64,000 nucleotides of DNA from Viscum album (lineage: Eukaryota > Streptophyta > Magnoliopsida > Santalales > Viscaceae). Of this stretch, positions 48,523 through 61,310 are shown one piece after another (positions within the stretch are counted from its first letter, which is position 1; every line of letters begins with the position of its first letter). The position numbers were made by a program, and so were the translations under genes. The stretch lies in the NCBI GenBank assembly GCA_963277665.1, contig OY728147.1, positions 1,264,733,424 through 1,264,797,423 on the forward strand. The letters are read 5' to 3'. The notes beneath the pieces were generated by a model. That model did no database searches, had not been told where the DNA came from, and saw only the letters and a list, made by a program, of their open reading frames with translations.

Positions 48523-51500
48523 TCTAATCTCCACTATGCTATAACTAAATAATGTACATCCTGGTTGTATCTTCCACTCATATTGACCTAGAAACACATT
48601 AATTAAATTTACTCAAAAACAATTTATGATGGAATTAATATAAACGTTATCTATGATATGAGTGAGGGATATTATAATGTAAATAATGATGTAAATAATA
48701 ATTTTTAATTTTACATGGCTATTTATATGTATATTTTAAATTAATTATGAAAAATCAAAGAGGGTACCAATCTATTTTTGGTGACATGTCCATATTTTAT
48801 TCTTGATGTAGTGTAAAAAAATTTATTCTACCTATAAATAGGAACAATTGATTAGAATATTTTAAAATATTTACAAATTACCATGTTATATATAAGGGGA
48901 CCATTAGTTCTAAATTTTTGATAGTTTAGTGATTTATAACTGATTTTCCCAACTATTTGCATCGATACTTGGTTTTAAATCAATGAAAAGGACCCTGAGT
49001 AAAGTTAAATTTGAAAAATTGATATTATAACATGAAAACAATTGAATATTGAACATAATTAAAGGAAACATGTCCTCTAGAAAAAAATTGAAACATGGAT
49101 ACAAAGATATAAATTGATTTATGTCCTTTAAAACAAGTGTAAAATGTAAATTTGGCATCCTATGGTGAATATGTAATATATTAATCATGATATTATGATT
49201 AATAGACACCATATATTTATATTAAATTACATCATTAATTGTACTTGGATGGGAAAATCATTAATTACCTATTTATCTAAAATAAATTCATTCATGTGAG
49301 GTAAATATTGATCCCTAATGAACTATGGGGGAAATTGATATATAATAATTTAAATTGAGTTACATTGATGAATGAGAAATTATAAATCTACAATAAGGTA
49401 CCTGAGTGAAGAGTATAATTGATGGTCCACTTGATAAAATTCTAATACCACTAAAATATATCAATTATACTATAGTTCTTCGAAGTCCTTCATAACCAAA
49501 AATTGAGTAAAAATAAAAAATCAATTTTCAAGTATTATAAATAAATCGATAGAAGAATATATAATAATATTTTATGAAATATTCTATAGTTAATTTAATT
49601 TATGTTATATTTATTTAGATAGTTTAATTCATAATTTTACTCAGGAGTGAAACAAACTATTTTTGAGGGGTGATAAAATGAGAATTTTTTTGAAAACAAT
49701 TCTCTATAATTAACAAAATAAATCTCCTAAAACCATTCGAAATTTAATATAAATTACTATTTTGGATAATATTTGGGTTTTATAAATGTATTGTGAAATT
49801 GATTAAATAATGTTATTAGTGTTTTAATAATTTTTAAATTAATTTAATGAAATGAATTAACTTTTCAATATGGAATGTCATTTTCTAATATTGAATTTGA
49901 ATTTTTTAATGAATTCCTAATATAAAATATTAAAATGTATAGAAACTTACTTTTTTTACATCATGAAATTTTTATTCCATTTAGCGATCTAATTATTGTT
50001 TTGAATATAATTGATAAAAATCATTTATTGATGTCTTTAATTGTTTATATTATAATGTGAATGTATAGACATAGACACCACTAAATTTATATTATCATGT
50101 AATATAGTTGAAAATAATTATATTCATGAGGCTTCCAAACTACCTATATATGGTTGATTATCTAACTGGAAATATGAAGAAATCAAGTGATTACATATCC
50201 AGTGACATGATGAAACCATAGTAAAGGTGTGTGAAGGGACAAAACATGGAAATCCACTGACCATATGAATCCCTACCTACTATACATTGTAAATAGTTAG
50301 TATTAATTTTCATTTAACCGACCACATGACATAATCCAATTTGTTTCACGTTCACTAAAATTGATCAGGTGGGTTAGTATTCAATTAAAACTCACCTACC
50401 GAGCATGAATATTTAAACAATTGTCCATGATTCCACAATAATGTATTGATAACATTCTATAATATGGTACTGATATGTTGTTCCAAGAATAAATAATGCA
50501 ATAAAGGTAATCATACTCAATATATTGCATGAATAATTTTAATTGAACATACTATCATTCTATAAAACAATAATTATCAACCCACTAGGTCATTTAAACC
50601 AATCACAAGTAGTCTTCTACTGACCATGATAGAAATGACCATATGAAGTGCACCTCACAGTCTCTCAAGATGCCATACCATGACAATTCATCATACCACA
50701 TGAAGGATGGTCGATCTTAATACATTGAAACCACTGGTCGACTATGCATCCATAATTAATCTATCACGAACATCTATTAATTTTTAATAAAATATATTGT
50801 GTTCATATAAAAGTATAAATTAATATTCTATTGAGGTTGTTTGATTCAACAATGAATGGAGAACGTTAATAATTAAAAAGATACTTGTGTGAATGATGAT
50901 AGAAGAAAAGGATGAGAAATGATTTGTTATTGTTGATACATAAGGAAAATACGAAGACCAAATTTCTAAATCCTATGTAATTATTTTTGTATATTGTTCC
51001 AATATAAAATACTAGTACAATATCTGTCTATGAAATAGGTACAAATGAGATAATTCTTAAAGGAAACTTCTTATCTAATCACACAACATCCCAATCACCT
51101 CACCAATGAAAAAATGAAGTCTATTTAGGACATATATGATCAAACTATAGGTTTCATCAAGAGAAGTTTTGATGATTGAAAATTTCTATAGATCTCATTA
51201 GATAATGATCAAATTAAAGATGTACTCTGCATGAGTCTAGCATAAATCTTGAATCATTTCCAAAAGTTAGGAAGAGCCATAGTTAGATCTACTTCATTAA
51301 AATTTTATTCGATCAATGAATATTATTCATCAATTATATATTTTTATTAGGAATGAAGGTTATTTTTTGGTTCATAATTATGAGGATTCAATTAAATTAA
51401 TTGTTTCACACTAGGTTTTGAACATTATGCATGTCTAGATTTTTGATTGGATCATGATTTTATGAGATCGTTTCTTGATACTGTTGATGATATTCATGCA

Positions 51501-52374
51501 AATAATGGAAAATTCATGGTTAGAAACCATATAAGTCATTGAATAACATTAATATTGTTAAATCGGCAAGATGAATATATTGATAAGTGTTGTTTGAGAT
51601 CATTACCAATATATTCATGAAATAGAGTGCTAATTTTTTAGTAGAAGGTAAATTAAATTACATCACATTCTTTTTTTGTTTCAATGTAGGATTGATCTAA
51701 TGAAGATGATGATTTATCCATCAATATTAATTGTTATGGTTTATTTAATAAATATTCATACACACCACATGTTAGATGATTAACATTAATAATTCATTAA
51801 GCCATAAAGGGTAGTAATGATACCGAATTACATGGTGAATTGAAGAGTAGTAACATATTGTTTACGGCATGAGATTTACTACTAATTATATTCAATGATT
51901 ATAAGGCCCATATTGAGAGATCCATCATTTCAAAATATGATCACATAGTATATTGATGTGGTATCTAATCCATTTTCATGAATCAAAAACTCATACAATT
52001 TTCCATGTGGGTGGCCTTATAAATTCTATGTGTCTAGGTAAATAACCAAATTCAATAGGCCTGAGCCATCCCCTTGTTTTTAAATCCCATCTCTCTACCT
52101 GACCGATCATAAACATTTTAGCTCTAGAATTACATTCCCCCTCATGGGAAAAATACATATAATAATGTATCATCCAATACATCTAAAATCAGTGAATTGT
52201 ATATACCTATGATTCATCTTCAAATAATATGGATCATGATCATCGAGTGTGTAAATTTTATTAAAAAATACAAATGATAATAAAATACTATCACTTCAAC
52301 AATACATGTTCTAATTTTCCAATGATAAGAAGTCAACCATTGAATTTTAGGAATGTTTTAGTAATACTGAAACA
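48523..52374. other. AT-rich spacer; possible minus-strand LTR
   Basis: No coding domain is readable. On the minus strand, gagggggaa followed by TGTAATTCTAGAGC (52143 down to about 52121) looks like a polypurine tract plus LTR start, so 52134 leftwards could be the 3' LTR of an element on the opposite strand, into which A and B were inserted. No second landmark (primer site or TATA box on the minus strand) could be confirmed. The open frames 48934-49212 and 51991-52182 (both minus) match nothing known. Confidence 0.35.
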
Positions 52375-53693
52375 TGTAACACCACAAAATTATAATGTAA
52401 GAACCTTGTATTCTATAACATGTATGACACAAAATAAACTAGATCATAAGGTAATATAATTTTCTCATAATTTATAATATATTTATAAATCAAATATAAT
52501 TTATATAATTCAATTCAAGAGATACTATTTTTCATCCATTATTTGAAATAATGAACTTCTTCGATAACTTGTGTTATATGAATAATAGAGTTTTATCAAC
52601 ACAATAATATATTATAAAAAATTATTAAATAAAACCTAACCAAGACATTAAAGTTGTTGTTTTTAATATTATTAACTAAAAAATGAAAACATTTGTTTTA
52701 GTCAGATATAAAATGAATTAATAGGTTGCTAAATAAATCTAAATTAAAATAAAACCCAATTGAATTTAAAAGAAATATTATTATTTGTATGCTCCCACAG
52801 TTATTTTGTATTAATAAATTAAATTAACTAAATATATATGTTATATATTAAATAAAATATTTTTATAATCTTCCAATATATTTTATAGACATAAGATTAG
52901 AATAATTTCAAAACACACATAAAAACATATATTTTTATTAAGGGACTTTTATCGCCTTTTAATGGAGAAACCAATTTCATCCTGAATTTGGAAACAATAA
53001 TTGATTTAATATGTCAAAATAAAAATAATAGATGAATGATTAACATAATATTTTGTTAGGATGAAGTTTTCGTATTTTCCTATGAAGTCTGATTTTTATC
53101 AAAAATGTGAAAAAAACTAAATTTAAATTCAAAACAACTTTTTTCATTAATTTATTTATAATATTAAATTATAGTTTAATTTTGATTTAATGTTTAATTA
53201 GATTATTTTATTATTAATTAATCCAATTTAAATAATTAGAATAAATTTCTCATTCAAACTGAATATAAAAACCTAGAAAACATTAGATGATGTTTACATC
53301 AAAAATGTGTATTTTCTCCCAACCTATGGGATTGATAATAAATTAATTTCACTCCAATATGTGAATATAATTTGGGAAATTGTAATAAATATTTGGATTG
53401 AGAATTATATATAATTTATAATTATTCAATAATAGTTTTTTACCAAAAATATTAGTGATTGTAATGAAAACTAATTATAAGATTTAATATGAAATTTAGT
53501 TGAATAAGAGACTAAACCATAACCTTAAGGCCCAAAATGACCTATACTCATTTATAAGACCTATTTAGGGAAATAAATTTACCCTATTCATCCTTGGATA
53601 TACTCTTGACCATAATTCATCCACTTCAAATAATAAATACATGGGTGTGGTTCCTTTATTTTAAAATATTACAAGAGATTCCACCCCTCCACC

Positions 53694-53704
53694 ATTATAA
53701 AAGG
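53694..53704 (+). promoter_or_regulatory. TATA box of element B 5' LTR
   Basis: attataaaagg is followed by cctccttcatttccacttcc, a pyrimidine-rich start region. The first leader unit begins about 350 bp downstream. Confidence 0.75.
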
Positions 53705-54040
53705 CCTCCTTCATTTCCACTTCCCCACACATGTCATGAGACATTGTCTTGACCTAACTCTTCCAAAATGACTCTAAAAAATTAATTTTATCCACCATTA
53801 ATCATTAATTAGTAAATAGTTCAATCCAATGTTGTCTTTTGGTGCAAAATAAAAGAAGTTATCTGATTTAGAGGTAACACCATCTCGCAAACTCCTCCCT
53901 TTTATATCAATTATCCACTCACTAAACTCGTATTATAACATAACTATATAAAAAATAGAGTATGATAAATATATTAGTATTTTTATGCAACTATTTTTCA
54001 TACACTTACAAACAGCTCTATCTAATGGGTATCACAAATA

Positions 54041-54705
54041 ATGCTTATAAGTAGTCACACTATCGCCTTGCTAAACAATGATCGTTCGATATTCTATTAC
54101 CACCTTCCATGGTAGACATTATGATGGAATTAATTTTTATTATATATATATATATGATATTTATAATATATTTATAGTTATTTAATTCTATTATAATACT
54201 TATATATAAACATTTCATTTTGTGTAAAAACAATAATGTTGTTTTTGGAAGTGCGGACTATCGCCCCCTCAAAGCGATGTGATTCATTCACACTATACAA
54301 GGAACATATAAAGGATGGTTTTATTTAAAAATAAGTGGAATAAAAAACATACATACTATATTAATGAAATAATAATCTTTTTTAAAAGAATATATAAATA
54401 TATATGTATAACAATTTCATTATTACCGTCTCACACGCTTAAAAAGTGATAATGTCATTTGTGAACATGTGGAATATCACCTCCTCGGCACAATGTGATT
54501 ACATTTACATCATAGATATATATATATATATATATATATAATTATATAGAATTGAATAATATGTTATTTATGACATATTTTACATTATTTGATGATATAA
54601 TTATACTTACCTTCTTTCCATAATGATCATTGAAAAATGGGAACGTTACTCCTATGTATGTACGGTCTACCATTTCTTCTATTATAACTTCGATTCATTT
54701 TTCAT
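54041..54705 (+). repeat. Leader block of element B 5' LTR: four units
   Basis: Cores lie at about 54041-54090 (gtagtcacactatcgccttg), 54236-54290 (gtgcggactatcgccccctc, aaagcgatgtgattcattc), 54450-54508 (ttgtgaacatgtggaatatc, acctcctcggcacaatgtg) and 54650-54705 (ctatgtatgtacggtctacc). The spacing of the central word is 199, 216 and 192 bp. Confidence 0.8.
54515..54541 (+). repeat. (AT)n microsatellite
   Basis: A run of about 13 TA/AT dinucleotides lies between leader units 3 and 4 of element B's 5' LTR. It is absent at the same place in the 3' LTR. Confidence 0.9.
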
Positions 54706-57300
54706 AAAAATATTAAATTATTGATTAATAAATTATAATTTAGATAAATATGTTAATTATGTCATTTTTATTATTATGGAGATGTTATATATTGACCCTT
54801 TTAACAATATATGACTAGCAATAATTGTTTTGACACATAAACCGAATTAGCTCAAAACAACCAATGTAAAAAATATATATTAATGTAGTTGTACACATCA
54901 TTGAAATAAGTGAAATATAAGTAATAATAAATTTTAAAAATCTTCTAAAGAAGTATAAAATTAACATATGTTTATTATACATGATTTTAATAGACATTTA
55001 CCCAAAAGGAAACTCAAGGTATTGGATTCTTGTATCATTTTCATTCCATGAGGTATACCTAATTATTGTACACCTAACATATTAAATATGATGTACATAC
55101 TATCAAATTAACATATAATATCATGATATGTATTCTCTAAGTTGTATTTAAATATTTTATTTATGTATTATCACCATTTTTTTAAAATTCATTTGTAAAT
55201 ACATTGGTATAGATTTTCACCTCACGTTTTACATCTATGAGGTAAATGTCTTCTTCACTGCTAAGATCATTTGTGTGGTTTACCTACTATCCATATTGAT
55301 ATATTATATAATAAATTCATTTATATTCATAGTATTTATATGTTTCATTTTATGATTATCAATTTTTGATCGTGTGATTAATATGTAAGGTATTTCATCT
55401 CAATTTCATTTCATTCTAGAATATTATATAGTTGGGCACCAAGTTTCTTTTATATGGTGTCTATATTTCTATTGACATTTATATAATGGATCTCCTTAAT
55501 CTCATGAAATTATAAATATATTAAAATTTTACTCCTTTAACAGGTTATGATTAAAAATGGTTCAAATTTTTATGGGACACATATGGATTTTTAATGATTG
55601 TTTTCCTCAAGATTAATCATGTTTATTTTTCAAAGGAATTTCCATTTGAGCTAATTGTATAATAATTTTTCAATAAACCCTTTTATTATTATAGAGTTAT
55701 TAATTACTATTATCATTTATTAGTACCATTTATACATTTGTTTTTATTTATTGTTTTTTTGAAAAGTATTTTATGATAACCCGAAATTATTTCTCTCATT
55801 AGTCAGAGAACCTGGTTTTTTCTAAAAACTATGTTTTATTTAATTTTTTTCAAAAAGAAATTTTGCTGAATAAATTCCTACACTTTTTGACATAAGTTTT
55901 CAATGTAATATTTTTGTCACCTTCCCAACAAGTTACAATTCCAAATAAAATTACAATACAAATGGAATATTTTTTTACCTCATACAACATGTTAAAATTT
56001 ATCTGTTATCATTTCCTTGAATCATCATTTTCATGTCTGAAATGTTTTTTTAAATATAATTTTTAAAAAAAAAATTCAAGGAAAAATATTTTCAAATGTT
56101 TTTTAAAAATAAAATATTATTTTCCTCAAGGATGTTTTAAAAAATTCTTTCTATTACTTAACAAACAACAGCAACCCTTTGTTTCACCCCACTTAGGATT
56201 TTCTTGTTGTGATACCCTCCTTATAATTCCTCTATATGGTTTATTATTAATTTGAACAAGTATTGTATTCAAATTTACTTCCAATATTAATTTATTAGAC
56301 CTATTGAAATATTTTATATCATATGATTATTGATCATTGAATTTCCCCAAATTAATCATTTCATTTTTCATGGATACTACTAATCCCAAAACCATGTACC
56401 GTTATACATAAGTGCATAATTTGATAGTTATTTGATTAATTGGGGAATAATTGATGAATATGTATTTCTCATTCAATAAATTTATATTATAAGTCATATT
56501 ATTATTTTTATTATAATGATTGATTTGTACTGGCAATGATGGGTGGATTATGGAGATTATATAGATATTCTATGCATTGACAGGTTCTCATGATATGAAT
56601 AATTTCCCAAAAGGGATTCTACCCTTAGTTCAATAATATCATATGAATGGTTTTGATGGTAATAGGTATTCATGTGCCTATGACATGAATTCAATTAAGA
56701 AATAATTTCACTCATTTATATTCAGTTATAATTCATCCAAGAGTGTTTGTGTCGACATATCTATCGATACATTTCTTCTCAATTCATTTTTTAAATAGAA
56801 TGTATTTTAGTTCCCTATATTTTCACACTGATTTATACATAAATAGTTATTTTAATGGAATGAATTTCCAGTTTTTACCTTCCCATATTGTTTAGTTATC
56901 CCCTTCACAGGTTTTTTCTTACATAGTATATTTTTTCAGTTTTTTACCATACTATAATTATTAATCTCAAGGATTCATTATTGCTAATGTTTTATTTTTT
57001 CCTTACTGAGAATTTGAGCTCACCCATATTATGATTATTTAACTAGTAATAGAAGAAGTGTATTATGAATGATTTTAAAGGATACACTAAATGAATTAGA
57101 GTTAACCTAAAACTTGTTTAGAAAGTGGAAAAAACTGTTATAATTACTATATTATTTTATAATGAAATAATCATTAATATATCAGTTTTTTCAAGAATAC
57201 TAAAATGATCTGTCCTTTTGGGACATGATTCCTTTTTATCATTCCTATTTAATTGATAGATGACACCAGCTCTAGATTATCTGTGGTCGGGTCTCTATAG

Positions 57301-57314
57301 TTTGTATCAGAGAA
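57301..57314 (+). other. Primer binding site of element B
   Basis: tttgtatcagagaa has the initiator-Met-tRNA type pattern (TTGGTATCAGAG) with one change in the first twelve bases. Confidence 0.8.
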
Positions 57315-58983
57315 AGTTTTGTAGCATCCTTGGGAACTAGATTTTGGTAAACATATATCAAGGAACATAACTACAAGGTAAAATTTTAGGGTAATAATTG
57401 ATGAAATACCTAGAATTTTGGTAAATTTTAATTTTATTTGGTCTTCCTTACAATACATTCTTGTCTAAAAACTATATTTAGACTTAGTTTTGGAATAGAT
57501 GTACCTTGGTGTAACAACTCTAACAAGGTATTCCGACCTAGAATTTGGGTAACCTAGTACATGAAAGTGGGTGTTACTGCACACCTGGTTTGACACTCTT
57601 AGGGATATTATTAATGTAATCCATATTTTCTTTAAAACCCTTTATAAAGGTTTTAGAGACCAAATAAGTAAACCAGGTTTACCCTAAGGAGTTTTATATT
57701 AAAGAACATGTGTTATGATTTAAAAATGAAACAGAAGATACTATTGTAAATCATTAGACTATAGAAGGGAATATTTTTATGACTTATTTTTGGGATTAAA
57801 ATATTAACATGTAAAACTATTATACTAATGGTATTTTTTCTATAATATTCATGAAACATCTAATGTCAATTCTTCATTTTAGATGAATATGTTTTATTGG
57901 AATATGTTATTTTGGGAATAATGCATTTACATTTTATAGACGTAATATTAATGATATTTATAACTTTTCAGGTAAATATAATTAGTAATTACAACATACA
58001 AATATTTAAATATGTTTATAAGAGTAATAAAAAAATAGTTGCATTGAAAAATATTGTTCAAGAGTTTAATTAAGGATTATATTTTAAGGATGTATATTAG
58101 ATTTATTTTGGAATTTATATTAATTTTTTTTAGAAAATGAAAAACTATAAGCCGAGTGACAAGATATAAAGTCCATGAAGGTATTGGGGATTCATCCCAT
58201 GAATGAAAGATGATAATGGTTTTTCACTGACTATAAACATACATAGTGTCCTAGTTTATGTATAATTATTTAAACAATTTGACGAATAAATATTAATCAT
58301 AAGTAAATGTTTTTAATTTTTAGGATTATAGAATAATATATTAACCTTATTTATTTTGGATAATATTTAAATAGTAATATATAAAATTTTCAATGTTTTA
58401 AAGGCATTATGGTCATTAAATGTTTATTTTAATTTATATGGCATAAAAAATTCATTATTAGAATTTTATTTTTATATTAAACGGATTTATGAGAATTTGA
58501 TCATATAAAATAAAAATTTATTATTTTTCATATGAAATTGTGAAAACTTATGTAAGAAATATTGGTTATATAATTTTTTGGTTAAATAATTACATAGCAT
58601 TATGAAAATGTTCAAAAAAAAGTGTTGTCATAATACCATAATTTCTATTGACCTGATGGTATACTAAGTCATCACAGATTTATGGTGTAGAGGCCCTCAA
58701 TGTTCCATTTATCAATCAATTTCATTGGGATTTATGACATCAATCTATCCATATGAATATTTATTCTTTTCCCCCAATTATGTGTCTCTACTTTCCATTA
58801 ATGTTCTCCTACTTAGAGACCCAATTACATTGTATTTTATATGACATTTGTACCTTCTATTCTCTCTTTTGTAGATGATCTTTTATAAATAATTATACTT
58901 GTTTATAATTTCAATGTAATAATTATGAGACTATATATTAATAATTTTTATTATAAATTGTGAGGTTGGAATTTGGTTAATGC

Positions 58984-58992
58984 AGGGGAGAT
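58984..58992 (+). other. Polypurine tract of element B
   Basis: aggggagat precedes TTTAACACCCC, where the LTR's TG has become TT. Confidence 0.7.
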
Positions 58993-60328
58993 TTTAACAC
59001 CCCAATATTCTAAATAACCTTATATTTGATGGTGTGTATGACACAAAAAAACATGTGTGTAAGGGAAGATAATGTCTTGAGAATTTATAATATATTTATT
59101 AATTCAATATAAAATATAGATTTAAATTCAATAGATACAGATTTATCATTCACCAAACATAACAATGACCTTTTTGATAGCTTGCTTTATATACAAGACC
59201 AGGTTTTAACAAAATAATAATATATTATTAAAATATTATTGTAATAATATATAACATATCCATTAAATTAAGGGATATGAAAATATTATTTAGTAAATTA
59301 TGAAAATATATTATTTTATAAAATATAAAATCAAATAATAGTTTACAAAATATTATCAATTAAAATATAACAAAATTTAATATAAAAAAATGTTATTATT
59401 TTTATTCTAACAATGTTGTTTTGTACTAATAAAGTAAATTAATTAAAATTTGTTAATTTTATTAATGAAATATATATGTTATATATTCAATAAAATATGT
59501 TTTATAATAATCCAACATATCTTATAGACATAATATAATAATAAACCCAATATTATGAATAAAAACCTAGATATTTATCAAGATACTTTTACCTTATTTT
59601 CATGGAGAACCCATTTTATATCATATTTTTGACAATATAAACAATTTAAAATTTTAAAATAGACATAATATATGAAATATAAACCTATAAATTAGGTTAT
59701 TCTGAGGTTTAGTTTTTTTATGTTTTATTCTTATCGAAAAAGTAAAAAATACTGAATTTTAGTTCAAAAATTCATTTTCATAAAATTTATTATATTGTAA
59801 TATAAGAAATATAATTTATTAGAGTTTCTAATTAGATCATATTTATATTAATTAATCAAACTTATTTTTATTTTAATCAATTTCACTTTTAAATTTAATA
59901 TAAAACATAGAGAACGTTAAGACATTTTAACATAAAAAACCCGCATTTTCATCATGCCTTCCAGATTAATATTAAATTAATTTAAGCCACCTCAGTTATT
60001 GTAAAATGTTAAAATGGATTCAATATACGTAATTAATATAATTTATAATTTATATTATGGTAAAACTAGTTTTAGAAAAAAATTATATGTGAAGGAAATT
60101 AATATTAATTACAACGATTAAGGTTAAGTTAAACATAATAAGAGACTTAACTATAACATTACGGCCTAAATCAACATATAAATTTTTCCAAGACCTATTT
60201 CATATTCCTATATAGATAATTTCCTCACTTTGATCTATATTAGAACTTAATTTCACTAATTTGATGAAAAAATTCATGGGTGGGGTTCCATTTATTTAAA
60301 ATTTTACAAAAGATTTGTCCCCTGAACC

Positions 60329-60340
60329 ATTATAAAAGGC
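60329..60340 (+). promoter_or_regulatory. TATA box of element B 3' LTR
   Basis: attataaaaggc is followed by ctcctccatgtcc. It matches the box at 53694 base for base over tataaaaggcctcct. Confidence 0.75.
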
Positions 60341-60689
60341 CTCCTCCATGTCCAAATCCTCACACCATTCAAGAAAATTTGGCATGAATAACTCAAAAAA
60401 AATGTCTCCCAAAAATCCACACCATCCACCTTGAATCCTATAATTGGGAAAAATGACATCAATAAAACTATTTTGATGAAAAACAAAATATCTTACTCGA
60501 TTAGAAGATAACACCTTCCCTCAAAATCCACACATTTATTTCAATTCGCCACTCCATTAACTCTTCTCATTCTATACCTATATAAAAAATCCATTTTCTT
60601 GAATATACCAGTACGTTTTTATGCTCATATTTGGACCTAAGATTACACACAACTCTATCTAATTGGTACCAGACATAATGTTTACATGT

Positions 60690-61310
60690 TTGTGGACAAC
60701 GGCCTTACTAAATGATGAATGTTAAATTTTTCATTACCGCATCTTATTATGTAAATTTTGATGGAAAATGACTTTATATTTGATATATAAGATATTTATC
60801 ATATATTTATACACCTATAATTATTTTATTCCACAAACCATTATACATTTAATTTTGAGTAAAAATGATAATGTTATTTTTTGAAATACGGACTACCACC
60901 CCCTCAAAATGATGTGATTCATTCACAATATACATGGAATGTGTAAAGGATGTATATAATTAAAAATATGTGACCTAATACATCTAGATTATATTTATGA
61001 AATTATAACCCTTATATATATCTACATATGAATACATATATCATTTTCTTTTTTACCCGCTCAGACACTTTTAAAGTGATAACGTTGTTCGTGGATGTGT
61101 GGAATAACACCTCCTTGACACATTGTGTTTGCTTTTACATCAAATAATTTCATTTATAAGTATACACTATTAAATAATATTTTATTTATGACATAATTAT
61201 AATTCATTAAGGATATAATGGTTCTTACCTTCTATCAATAATGATCATTGAAAAATGGAAACATTTCTGAAGTGTACACGTAGTCTACAATATCTATAAT
61301 TATACCATTT
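60690..61310 (+). repeat. Leader block of element B 3' LTR: four units
   Basis: Cores lie at about 60690-60720 (tgtggacaacggccttact), 60883-60930 (gaaatacggactaccacccc, caaaatgatgtgattcattc), 61085-61130 (ttcgtggatgtgtggaataa, cacctccttgacacattgtg) and 61265-61310 (agtgtacacgtagtctacaa). Spacing is about 180-205 bp, unit for unit as at 54041. Confidence 0.75.

Larger units (their letters stand above)
52375..57299 (+). mobile_element. Element B: 5' LTR (4.9 kb)
   Basis: It starts TGTAACACCACAAAATTATA, ends gggtctctata, and is followed by one base and the primer site. A TATA box is at 53694 and leader units at 54041-54705. Near the end tttgagctcacccatattat (57012-57031) is the motif seen in the LTRs of A and C. 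The start is close to element E's LTR. Confidence 0.85.
57300..58992 (+). mobile_element. Element B internal domain (1.7 kb, non-coding)
   Basis: After the primer site comes the conserved leader segment (57495-57610: gggtaacctagtacatgaaa, then cacctggtttgacactctta). At 58124-58139 ttttttttagaaaatg matches the splice-acceptor-like sequence and gag start codon of element A, but no gag frame follows. The 3' part (58640-58850: aagtcatcacagatttatgg, cttagagacccaattacatt) aligns loosely with element A at 43995-44150, so A and B share the end of their internal domains. Confidence 0.7.

Noticed and set aside
54515..54541. AT run as an origin or attachment site
   Set aside because: Simple microsatellite, absent from the other LTR of the same element.
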